Assembly: GCA_014380605.1 (NCBI GenBank)
Contig: JACMJO010000127.1
Coordinates: forward strand, 1 to 8,748
Direction: 5' to 3'
From: Fimbriimonadaceae bacterium
GTDB lineage: Bacteria; Armatimonadota; Fimbriimonadia; Fimbriimonadales; Fimbriimonadaceae
Length of the DNA stretch: 8,748 nt
Positions 1-6,257 of this stretch are shown one piece after another. The position numbers and the translations under genes are program-made. Positions within the stretch are counted from its first letter, which is position 1. Each line of letters opens with the position of its first letter. The notes under the pieces were generated by a model, which saw only the letters and a list, made by a program, of their open reading frames with translations, ran no database searches and had not been told where the DNA came from.

Positions 1-485
1 CGCACCGCCTCCAGGAACGGCAGCGATTCGATGTCGCCCACCGTGCCGCCGATCTCGACGATGGCCACATCCATTTCCTGCGCCGTGCCCATGCCAGCGC
101 CGCGGCGGATGTAGTCTTGAATCTCGTTGGTGACATGCGGAATCACCTGCACCGTTTTGCCTAGATACTCGCCGCGCCGCTCCTTCTTGATCACTGAGTC
201 GTAAATCTGACCGGTGGTGAAGTTGTTGACCTTGCGCATCTTGGCCGAGATGAACCGCTCGTAGTGGCCAAGGTCGAGATCGGTTTCTGCGCCGTCGTCG
301 GTGACAAAGACCTCGCCGTGCTGGAAGGGGTTCATGGTTCCGGCATCGACGTTGATGTAGGGATCGAGCTTGAGCGGAGCGACGGTATAGCCTCGATTTC
401 GTAGGAGTCTTCCGAGGCTAGCGGTCGTGATTCCCTTGCCGATCGAACTCACCACCCCGCCCGTTACAAAAATGTATTTCGTCAT
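1..485 (-). CDS. pyrG: CTP synthase, N-terminal part (partial, runs off left edge)
   Basis: Cytosolic enzyme making CTP from UTP, ATP and glutamine (or ammonia), the last step of pyrimidine nucleotide synthesis. About 161 codons of the N-terminal amidoligase (synthetase) domain are present; the rest of it and the glutaminase domain lie outside the window. The translation starts MTKYIFVTGGVVSSIGKGI, the family's P-loop-like start with Lys17. It continues with KLDPYINVDAGTMNP (39-53), the DGAETDLDLGHYERF block (64-78, with Asp71 at the expected Mg-binding position), the NNFTTGQIY and KERRGEYLG blocks, and VEIGGTVGDIESLPF near the cut. These are close to E. coli PyrG throughout this part. The start at 485 is supported by AGAGGA (minus strand, complement of 493-498) seven bases upstream and by N-terminal agreement with the family. 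It is transcribed divergently from the hydrolase gene. Identification is very secure. Confidence 0.98.
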   Translation of the reverse strand, partial: MTKYIFVTGGVVSSIGKGITTASLGRLLRNRGYTVAPLKLDPYINVDAGTMNPFQHGEVFVTDDGAETDLDLGHYERFISAKMRKVNNFTTGQIYDSVIKKERRGEYLGKTVQVIPHVTNEIQDYIRRGAGMGTAQEMDVAIVEIGGTVGDIESLPFLEAV

Positions 486-548
486 GATCCCGTCCTCTTT
501 TATCAACCCCGCCAAACAGACGAACCCGCCGGACACAAAGATGCCCGC

Positions 549-567
549 AAAACCGTTAGGGGGTTTT
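549..567 (-). repeat. Short inverted repeat in the pyrG leader
   Basis: AAAACC (549-554) and GGTTTT (562-567) form a 6-bp perfect inverted repeat with a 7-nt loop. It lies just downstream of the putative pyrG -10 box, so it would fall at the very 5' end of the leader RNA. The stem is short and partly A/T, so it could be chance. No U-run or SD-masking arrangement is visible. Confidence 0.25.
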
Positions 568-571
568 AGAG

Positions 572-577
572 ATTATA
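572..577 (-). promoter_or_regulatory. Putative -10 box for pyrG
   Basis: On the minus strand this reads TATAAT, a perfect sigma-70-type -10 hexamer, about 87 bases upstream of the pyrG start codon, in an intergenic region that is more AT-rich than its surroundings. I see no good -35 hexamer at 16-18 bp; TTTACA (complement of 591-596) sits only 13 bp away. The call rests on the -10 match and position alone. Confidence 0.4.
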
Positions 578-609
578 CAGCCAACCCTTGTGTAAAGAGC
601 GTGTTAACG

Positions 610-638
610 TTGGCAACCGGGGCTATTGGTCGTATTCT
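610..638 (+). promoter_or_regulatory. Putative promoter for the hydrolase-asnS-ABC gene set
   Basis: TTGGCA (610-615, 5 of 6 matches to TTGACA) and TATTCT (633-638, 4 of 6 matches to TATAAT) are separated by exactly 17 bp. A start site near 645 would give a leader of about 50 nt before the ATG at 694. It lies in the divergent pyrG/hydrolase intergenic region. The rest of 486-693 shows nothing else I can support. This is a sequence match only. Confidence 0.4.
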
Positions 639-693
639 AATTAGCGTAGGCTCTTTTAGATATCGCCAAATTTTCGCGGGGGAAGATTGATCG

Positions 694-1623
694 ATGAGCA
701 ATTCGAGTGAAAAGTCAAAGGCGGCCTGGCTCGACCAGAATCAGTATCCGTTTCCGAGCCGCTTCTGCCAGGTAGATGGCGGGGCAATGCACTATGTGGA
801 CGAAGGGCAAGGCGAGCCGATCTTGTTCGTGCATGGGTTTCCAACCTGGTCCTTCATGTGGCGAGGCTTGATTAATGATTTATCGGTAAAGCACCGGTGT
901 ATCGCAATGGACCATATAGGGTTTGGGCTGTCCGATAAGCCTGAGCATTGGAGTTACACGCCGGAGGCGCACGCTCGCAATTACCGGAAACTGCTTGATC
1001 ACTTGGGGATTTCAACGTTCAGTTTGGTCGTGCACGACTTCGGAGGCCCAATTGCGCTAGCCCACGCGCTCGACTTTCCCGGTCGGATCAATCGCATCTG
1101 TGCGATCAACAGCTTCATGTGGTCGGTCAAAAGCGATGAGCACTTTGTGAAGTTCGATCACAAGGTCAACGGGCCGATTGGAAAAATGGCCCTAACGGCC
1201 ACTCCGATCGGATTGAACAAGATGCTTCACGACATGGTCGAGATGAAGCAGAAGGTTTCCGACAAGATTTATCCGCAATACACCGGACCCTTCCACAAAG
1301 CATCGGATAGGCAAGGCCCTTACGGTCTGGCTAAAGGTTATATCGGTTCAAGTCAGTGGCTCTACGATCTCTGGGTCCGGAAGGAGGCCATAGCGGACAA
1401 ACCTGTGCAGGTCATTTGGGGAATGAAGGACAAGCTGTTCACCATCGAGCAACTCAATAAGTGGCGCCACTATTGGCCCAACGCGGACATTGTGACGTTC
1501 CCGGAGTCGGGCCATCTGGTCGCGGAGGAACAGGCTAGAGACTTTGAGGCGGCGGTTTACATGTTCTTGGATGGGCATAGCGAATTGGCTGGCGTCACCA
1601 AGGCGATCCACGCCGACTTTTGA
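694..1623 (+). CDS. Alpha/beta-fold hydrolase, haloalkane dehalogenase-like
   Basis: A 309-residue alpha/beta hydrolase, the usual length for haloalkane dehalogenases and epoxide hydrolases. Visible elements are the oxyanion-loop motif HGFPTWSFMWR (47-57), the nucleophile elbow VVHDFGG with Asp115 as nucleophile, a cap region around 140-225, the acid Asp246 in WGMKD, and His274 in ESGHLVAEE. Asp rather than Ser at the elbow points to ester-intermediate chemistry of the dehalogenase/epoxide hydrolase type, and GMKD plus the His context favour the dehalogenase side. However, the Trp that normally follows the nucleophile is Phe116, and the HGNP Asn is Phe49, so the usual halide-binding pair is missing. 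The true substrate is therefore unknown, and a dehalogenase name would be an over-call. The start is supported by GGGGGAAG (678-685) eight bases upstream. No signal peptide is seen, so it is probably cytosolic. It is first in a rightward set, 28 nt before asnS. Confidence 0.9.
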   Translation: MSNSSEKSKAAWLDQNQYPFPSRFCQVDGGAMHYVDEGQGEPILFVHGFPTWSFMWRGLINDLSVKHRCIAMDHIGFGLSDKPEHWSYTPEAHARNYRKLLDHLGISTFSLVVHDFGGPIALAHALDFPGRINRICAINSFMWSVKSDEHFVKFDHKVNGPIGKMALTATPIGLNKMLHDMVEMKQKVSDKIYPQYTGPFHKASDRQGPYGLAKGYIGSSQWLYDLWVRKEAIADKPVQVIWGMKDKLFTIEQLNKWRHYWPNADIVTFPESGHLVAEEQARDFEAAVYMFLDGHSELAGVTKAIHADF

Positions 1624-1651
1624 TGCCTAGCGGTAAACTCGCCGCTCAAAT

Positions 1652-3046
1652 ATGGATTATCGGCGAACCTACGTCCGCGACCTCTTTAACCTGTCACCGG
1701 GTACCCAGGCCTCTGCCTATGGATGGGTGAAGACCCGCCGGGACAGCAAGGGCATTTCGTTTGTCCAGCTAAGCGATGGGTCTTGCTTTAAGGACTTGCA
1801 GATCGTAGTGAACGAGGGGACGGTTTCGGCCGATGCGTTGAAACTGATCACGACCGGGGCTTGTGTACGGTTCGATGGTGAGATCGTGGAGTCTCCAGCC
1901 GCGGGCCAGGCAGTTGAACTGCTTGCCAAGGATGTCGAAGTCTTCGGCGCGGCCGATCCTGAGAAGTATCCGCTTCAGAAGAAGGGCGCGACGATGGAGT
2001 ATCTCCGCGAGATCGCCCATCTTAGGGTTCGAGGCAACACCTTTGGCGCGGTCTTTCGAGTTCGGGCCCAGGCGGCTTTCGCGATCCATCAGTTTTTCCA
2101 CAATCGCGGCTTCCACTACATCCAGCCACCGATTATCACGGCAAGCGACGCCGAAGGCGCAGGCGCGATGTTTGCGGTATCGACCAACCTTCAGTTGGAC
2201 GACAAACATCAATACAAATTGACATCGAACGACCCCGCCGCCGACTTTTTCGGCAAGCCTTCCTTCCTGACGGTCAGCGGCCAGCTTGAGGCGGAGACGC
2301 TCGCGTTGGGTCTGACAAACGTTTACACCTTCGGCCCAACCTTCCGCGCTGAGAACTCCAGCACAAGCCGGCACCTTGCCGAGTTCTGGATGGTCGAGCC
2401 CGAGATGGCTTTCTGCGAAATCGAAGGCAATATGACTCGGGCCGAGGAGTTTCTGAAAGAGGTCATCGGCTACCTTCTAGAGAACTCTGGCCAAGACTTG
2501 GACTTCTTCAACCCACGCATTGAGCCTGAACTCCTCAAGACTCTCAGCCATGTGGTTGATAGCCCGTTTGAGCGGATGACCTACACCGAGGCAGTAAAGC
2601 TGTTAGAGGCAAGCGGCGAGAAGTTCGAGTATCCCGTCTTCTGGGGAACCGACCTTCAGAGCGAGCACGAGCGGTGGCTGACCGAGGTCAAAGTGGGCCG
2701 TCCTGTGATCCTCACGGATTACCCGAAGGAGATCAAGGCCTTCTACATGAAGGAGAACTCAGACGGAAAGACGGTTCGGGCAATGGATGTGCTTGCCCCG
2801 AGAATCGGGGAGATCATTGGCGGTTCGCAGCGCGAAGAGCAGCTCGATGTATTAGAGCGCAAGATCGCCGACTTCGGCTTGCCCTTGGAACCCTACTGGT
2901 GGTATCTGGACCTGCGAAGATTCGGGAGCGCTCCCCATGCCGGGTTTGGCCTGGGCTTTGAGCGGTTGCTCATGTACGTGACCGGCATGAAGAATATCCG
3001 GGATGTGATCCCCTATCACCGAACCCCCGGCAACGCGGAGTTCTGA
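1652..3046 (+). CDS. asnS: Asparaginyl-tRNA synthetase
   Basis: Class IIb aminoacyl-tRNA synthetase that charges tRNA-Asn with asparagine in the cytosol. At 464 residues it matches the E. coli enzyme (466) almost end to end. An N-terminal OB-fold anticodon-binding domain occupies about 15-105 (GWVKTRRDSKGISF). The catalytic core has a motif 1 region near 130-160, ITASDAEGAGAMF, FLTVSGQLEAET, motif 2 beginning at Phe231-Arg232-Ala-Glu in FRAENSSTSRHLAEFW, and motif 3 GFGLGFERL with Arg438. The C-terminus ends in the family-typical RDVIP..RTP.N..F. Its presence implies direct charging of tRNA-Asn. Start: an in-frame stop at 1634-1636 excludes anything further upstream, and the ATG at 1652 begins the expected N-terminus, yet no convincing Shine-Dalgarno sequence precedes it. 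Expression may rely on coupling to the upstream hydrolase gene. It shares no evident pathway with its neighbours. Confidence 0.97.
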   Translation: MDYRRTYVRDLFNLSPGTQASAYGWVKTRRDSKGISFVQLSDGSCFKDLQIVVNEGTVSADALKLITTGACVRFDGEIVESPAAGQAVELLAKDVEVFGAADPEKYPLQKKGATMEYLREIAHLRVRGNTFGAVFRVRAQAAFAIHQFFHNRGFHYIQPPIITASDAEGAGAMFAVSTNLQLDDKHQYKLTSNDPAADFFGKPSFLTVSGQLEAETLALGLTNVYTFGPTFRAENSSTSRHLAEFWMVEPEMAFCEIEGNMTRAEEFLKEVIGYLLENSGQDLDFFNPRIEPELLKTLSHVVDSPFERMTYTEAVKLLEASGEKFEYPVFWGTDLQSEHERWLTEVKVGRPVILTDYPKEIKAFYMKENSDGKTVRAMDVLAPRIGEIIGGSQREEQLDVLERKIADFGLPLEPYWWYLDLRRFGSAPHAGFGLGFERLLMYVTGMKNIRDVIPYHRTPGNAEF

Positions 3047-3050
3047 CCTG
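3037..3050 (+). promoter_or_regulatory. Ribosome-binding site and likely CTG start of the ABC exporter
   Basis: GGAG at 3037-3040, inside the last codons of asnS, is followed by a 7-nt spacer and then CTG at 3048-3050, one base after the asnS stop (3044-3046). No ATG, GTG or TTG occurs in this frame between its opening at 3009 and the TTG at 3129. Starting at 3129 would remove part of the first membrane helix. The spacing makes the CTG the best available initiator, though this is inferred. Confidence 0.5.
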
Positions 3051-5057
3051 GCATTCAACCTCTTCAAGCGGTTCGACCAACGGCTTGCCGCCGAGTTAAA
3101 GTCGCAGCGAAAGACCATCGCCATCGGATTGGCCTGCGTTCTGGTGACCACCTTCCTGACGACCGCTACCCTGCCGCTTATGCGGGGCGGCATCCAAGCG
3201 ATTACCGATGCGGCGGGCTATACCGAGCAGAAGATGTTTCTCGATGCCGAGATCGAGGTTATTGCCAAGGATCTGGGCAAACAGAGTCGAGAAGTTGCCC
3301 AAGCTCTTTCCCCAATTCAGAAGGTTAGGGATGCCTCCGGGGCGATTATCTCCAAGTCCGAAATTGCCTTGGCGGCCGAGAGCCTTAAGGTCACAACCAG
3401 TGCGTTTGAGCAGGCGGTAACAAAGGCACGAGGAGGCTTGGCCAAAAAGCGAAGCCCTCAGGAAGCCCTTGCTTTGCTCGGAAAAATCTGTCTGCTGGTC
3501 ATAGGCCTCTTTGCGCTCAAATACTGGTTTACCAGAGGCCAGAGCTACTACCTGAGCAAAGCCGCCGCTCGGCTGGCGAGCAATTTAAGGGTCAAGCTGT
3601 ACACAAAGCTTCAAAGGCTTCCAGTCAGCTACTTCAACCAGAAGAGGTCGGGCGCGACTCAAAGCGTCTTGACCAACGATGTCGGCGTATACCAGACGGC
3701 CGTCACGATCATTCGAGACAGCATCGACGGACCGCTGAAGGCGCTTGGGGCGCTGGGATACATCTTCTACACCCAATGGCAATTAGGTTTGATCACCCTG
3801 TTCTTTCTGCCCCCGATGGCGATCGCCATCCAGCGGAACGCGCGGAAGATGAAGCAAGCTCAGCGCACGGTTCAATCCGATCTGGCGAACTTAAACGCGA
3901 TGACCCTGGAATCGCTTCAAGGCACCCGAGTCGTCAAAGCGTTTGCGGCCGAGGATCGGATGGAGGAGGAGTATTCGGGACTTGTCGAACGAACATTCGA
4001 GAGCCAGATGCGGGCGACGCGGCGAAATGCCTCCCTAAGGCCGTTGGTGGAACTCATTGGCGCGGTCGCATTGGCGGTCTTTCTCTATGCCAGCGGCGTG
4101 TTGGCTTATCGTGGAGTGCTTCAGGTTGCCGACTTGATCGCATTGATCGCCGCACTGGACATCATCAATCAAGGCTCCCGAAACATCGCCTCGGTGAACA
4201 ACACGTACGCTCAGGTTCAAGCTGCGAGCGAAAGAATCTACTCTGAAGTGCTGGACGTTCCCGACGAACACTTTGAATCGGTGGGCAAGAAGACGATTCC
4301 CAACCCATCGGGGCGAATCGTTTTTGAGGGAGTTTCGTTCCAGTACCCAGACGGAACTCAGGCCCTGGATCAGGTCAACTTCACGCTTGAACCGGGCACC
4401 AGCCTTGCGTTGGTCGGCCCAAGCGGAGCTGGTAAGAGCACGATCGCGGACCTGCTTCTGCGGTTCTATGATCCTTCTGCGGGTCGGATCACCTTCGACG
4501 GGATCGATATACGCGAGCTTGACACTCCTTGGCTGCGCAATCAGATCGGCGTCGTCCCGCAGCAAACGTTCTTGTTTGCGGGCAGCCTGGCTGAAAACAT
4601 TAGGTTGGGTCGGCCCGACGCTACCGAAGGCGAGGTCGAAGACGCCGCAAGGGCCGCGCACGTAGATGTTTTCGCAGCATCATTGCCTGAGAAATACGAA
4701 ACGGTAATCGGCGAGCAAGGAAGTGGCTTGAGCGGCGGTGAACGCCAACGGGTCGCCATCGCCCGAGCGCTGGTGAGGAAGCCGACTTTGCTTTTGTTGG
4801 ACGAGGCCACTTCAGCCCTAGACGCAAGCAGTGAGCGCGCGGTGACGGAGGCATTGGATGAGATCATGCGGCAGCGAACGACTCTGTTCATTGCGCACCG
4901 GCTCACCACGGCGGCTCGAGCCGATCGAATTCTGTATCTTCGTCGAGGTCAAGTGGTCGAAGAAGGACCCCACAAGGACCTTATGGATCGCAATGGCGAG
5001 TATGCGGCTTTGTTCAGAGTCTTTAGCAATGGGGTTTTAGACAATGGGCTTGAATAG
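3048..5057 (+). CDS. ABC exporter half-transporter (membrane domain fused to ATPase), MsbA/multidrug-like
   Basis: Inner-membrane ABC exporter subunit expected to act as a dimer. Starting at CTG 3048 gives 669 residues; the first conventional start, TTG 3129, gives 642 but cuts into the first membrane helix. Residues 1-22 are a basic amphipathic stretch (NLFKRFDQRLAAELKSQRK), and 23-45 form TM1. About 46-138 form an unusually long, mostly helical-looking outer loop, and TM2 starts near 140. The rest of the six-helix exporter fold follows, with LYTKLQRLPVSYFNQKRSG typical of the first intracellular loop and GTRVVKAFAAED further on. The nucleotide-binding domain has Walker A GPSGAGKST (457-465), signature LSGGE (561-565), Walker B LLLLDE (Asp585, Glu586) and switch His617, so it looks fully active. 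The substrate cannot be read from sequence; lipid A, lipid or drug export are all possible. It overlaps the next ATPase gene by 14 nt. Confidence 0.93.
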   Translation: MAFNLFKRFDQRLAAELKSQRKTIAIGLACVLVTTFLTTATLPLMRGGIQAITDAAGYTEQKMFLDAEIEVIAKDLGKQSREVAQALSPIQKVRDASGAIISKSEIALAAESLKVTTSAFEQAVTKARGGLAKKRSPQEALALLGKICLLVIGLFALKYWFTRGQSYYLSKAAARLASNLRVKLYTKLQRLPVSYFNQKRSGATQSVLTNDVGVYQTAVTIIRDSIDGPLKALGALGYIFYTQWQLGLITLFFLPPMAIAIQRNARKMKQAQRTVQSDLANLNAMTLESLQGTRVVKAFAAEDRMEEEYSGLVERTFESQMRATRRNASLRPLVELIGAVALAVFLYASGVLAYRGVLQVADLIALIAALDIINQGSRNIASVNNTYAQVQAASERIYSEVLDVPDEHFESVGKKTIPNPSGRIVFEGVSFQYPDGTQALDQVNFTLEPGTSLALVGPSGAGKSTIADLLLRFYDPSAGRITFDGIDIRELDTPWLRNQIGVVPQQTFLFAGSLAENIRLGRPDATEGEVEDAARAAHVDVFAASLPEKYETVIGEQGSGLSGGERQRVAIARALVRKPTLLLLDEATSALDASSERAVTEALDEIMRQRTTLFIAHRLTTAARADRILYLRRGQVVEEGPHKDLMDRNGEYAALFRVFSNGVLDNGLE

Positions 5058-5841
5058 CTTTCTGGAGTGTCGGCAATTGGAGTGCGGATACCCGGATCGG
5101 GGGGTGTTGAAGGGTGTGGACACTTCCTTCGAGCCTGGGACTTCGACCGCGATCATCGGGCCAAACGGAAGTGGCAAGACAACGTTGCTCAAGACGCTTT
5201 CTGCCGACCTAAAGCCGATCCGCGGATCGATTCGGATCGGCGATCAAGATATCGCTTCGCTTTCCGTGTCGGAGATAGCCAAGATAATTGCTTTCGTGCC
5301 CCAACAGGAGCACATTCCCTTCCGGTTCACCGCTTGGGAAGTTGCGATGATGGGAAGAATCGTGCGATCAGCGGGTCTCTGGGATTCGCCTGAGGATCGG
5401 GCGGCCGTTACCGATGCCCTCCAGAAAACAGACGCGATCGGCTATGCAGACAGACCGATCAACGAGCTAAGCGGGGGGGAGCGCCAAAGAGTCCTTCTTG
5501 CGCGGGCAATTGCCCAGGACACCCCCATCATCGTGCTGGATGAGCCGACTACCCACCTGGATATCACCCACCAAATCGATCTCTGTAGAATGGCTCGAGA
5601 GCTGGCGAACGCCGGAAAGCTAGTTATCTCAGCGATGCACGACCTCAATATCGTGGGGCTGATGGCGGATCGGGTGATCCTGATTGGCGCTGGGGCCATT
5701 CGACTTGCGGGGTCGACAGAAGAAGTCTTACGCTCGAAGAAACTGGACGAGGTTTACGGCGTCGCTTTTCAGCGAATAGAAAATGGCGGCAGAACCGTAG
5801 TTCTGCCGCCATTTGCATCGCTGGAGAGCCTTACTTCTTAG
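5044..5841 (+). CDS. ABC transporter ATPase, iron-siderophore/heme/cobalamin (FecE/BtuD) type
   Basis: A 265-residue stand-alone ATPase subunit. Walker A is GPNGSGKTT (39-47), the Q-loop is in FVPQQ (84-88), the signature is LSGGE (142-146), Walker B is IIVLDEPTTHLD (Asp166, Glu167), and the switch is His199 in AMHDLN. The HLD after Walker B, the MHDLN motif and the C-terminal GVAF...GGRTVVLPP are typical of the FecE/BtuD/HmuV family, which powers uptake of metal chelates, heme or vitamin B12 together with a BtuC-like permease and a binding protein. Neither partner is in the window; the upstream neighbour is an exporter that already has its own ATPase. An in-frame stop at 5038-5040 fixes the ATG at 5044, and a G-run at 5031-5034 may serve as a weak ribosome-binding site. 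The 14-nt overlap with the exporter implies translational coupling. The 3' end overlaps the convergent small gene by 11 nt and contains a strong inverted repeat. Confidence 0.93.
   Translation: MGLNSFLECRQLECGYPDRGVLKGVDTSFEPGTSTAIIGPNGSGKTTLLKTLSADLKPIRGSIRIGDQDIASLSVSEIAKIIAFVPQQEHIPFRFTAWEVAMMGRIVRSAGLWDSPEDRAAVTDALQKTDAIGYADRPINELSGGERQRVLLARAIAQDTPIIVLDEPTTHLDITHQIDLCRMARELANAGKLVISAMHDLNIVGLMADRVILIGAGAIRLAGSTEEVLRSKKLDEVYGVAFQRIENGGRTVVLPPFASLESLTS
5781..5814. terminator. Perfect 15-bp inverted repeat, likely intrinsic terminator
   Basis: The arms 5781-5795 (AAATGGCGGCAGAAC) and 5800-5814 are perfect reverse complements around the 4-nt loop CGTA, with a GC-rich core. On the minus strand the hairpin begins 17 nt after the stop codon of the small gene and continues into ATTTTCTATTC, a fair U-rich tail. 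In that direction it fits an intrinsic terminator well. On the plus strand the stem ends in ATTT followed by GCATCG, a poor U-tract. There it also lies inside the ATPase coding region, 24 nt before that gene's stop codon, so a plus-direction role is doubtful. Confidence 0.75.
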
Positions 5842-6184
5842 TCTGATCCGTGTACCACTGAGTCGAGGTAGACGAGTCGTTCGGAGTTGGTTTATAAGTT
5901 TGTTGCTTGGGAACGGCAATGGAGGGTCCCGTGGGCGCTCCTTCCATGCCTGGCCTTCCCGGTTGCGCCTTGCCTGGTTTCATCATGCCCTTATTCATGG
6001 ACGTGATTTGGCTTGGGCTCATGGTGGGTCGCTCGCCTTGCTCGGCTGCTGGTGGGGGCGGAGCCTCTTGGCCATGACCGTGACCGTCGTCGCCCTTGGG
6101 ACGTTGCCCGTAGATAATTCCAACGGCGAGAAGCATGATTACCAAGCAAGTCGCCAGCACAATCGGTGGTTTACGTTTTTTCAT
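5831..6184 (-). CDS. Small Pro/Gly/Met-rich protein with N-terminal membrane segment, function unknown
   Basis: I do not recognise this 117-residue protein. It starts MKKRKPPIVLATCLVIMLL, a basic N-terminus followed by a hydrophobic helix (about 8-26), so it is either anchored in the inner membrane with the rest outside or has an uncleaved signal. Cys13 is preceded by Leu-Ala-Thr and lies inside the hydrophobic stretch, so a lipoprotein box is unlikely. The remainder is polar and low in complexity: DDGHGHGQE (32-40), a four-proline run (42-45), a Met-rich patch (MNKGMM, 63-68), and a Ser/Thr-rich tail ending in KK. It looks disordered. AAGGAG (complement of 6196-6201) lies 11 nt before the ATG, and a good terminator follows the stop, both favouring this strand. 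It converges on and overlaps the FecE-type ATPase gene by 11 nt. His and Met clusters could bind metal, but that is speculation. Confidence 0.7.
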   Translation of the reverse strand: MKKRKPPIVLATCLVIMLLAVGIIYGQRPKGDDGHGHGQEAPPPPAAEQGERPTMSPSQITSMNKGMMKPGKAQPGRPGMEGAPTGPSIAVPKQQTYKPTPNDSSTSTQWYTDQTKK

Positions 6185-6199
6185 TGAATCAATAGCTCC

Positions 6200-6227
6200 T
6201 TGCGGAATGAGTGCACAATTCTATAAT
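6200..6227 (+). promoter_or_regulatory. Putative promoter for the glycosyltransferase-aroQ-peptidase set
   Basis: TATAAT at 6222-6227 is a perfect -10 hexamer, with TTGCGG (6200-6205) as a partial -35 hexamer 16 bp upstream. A start near 6234 would give a leader of about 40 nt before the TTG start at 6272. It lies in the divergent gap between the small membrane protein and the glycosyltransferase. The -35 region overlaps the ribosome-binding site of the minus-strand gene, so the two directions may interfere. Confidence 0.5.
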
Positions 6228-6257
6228 GATGGTTCTATGGTAGCAGGATTTGGGCCA

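Noticed and set aside
486..600. Possible CTP-responsive pyrG leader of the Bacillus type (reiterative transcription with attenuator)
   Set aside because: No GGGC-type start and no terminator hairpin with a U-run is seen between the putative promoter and pyrG; only a weak 6-bp inverted repeat.
427..690. Plus-strand ORF of 87 codons across the pyrG start and intergenic region
   Set aside because: It reads the complement of pyrG's first codons, then promoter-like AT-rich DNA, and no conserved features are visible.
1629..1646. Hairpin between the hydrolase and asnS as a terminator
   Set aside because: Only five base pairs, an 8-nt loop and no U-tract; too weak for termination.
1769..2374. Minus-strand ORF of 201 codons inside asnS
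   Set aside because: It lies wholly under a confidently identified essential gene, and its product has no recognisable motif; a codon-bias shadow.
4035..4661. Minus-strand ORF of 208 codons inside the ABC exporter
   Set aside because: Antisense to the membrane and Walker A regions of a clear gene; Arg/Ser/Gln-rich composition is typical of a shadow frame.
5813..6187. Plus-strand ORF of 124 codons opposite the small membrane protein
   Set aside because: Its product is rich in Trp, Arg and His with no sensible domain, no ribosome-binding site was seen, and the start lies inside the hairpin and ATPase gene. The minus-strand reading has a signal-like N-terminus, an AAGGAG and a terminator.
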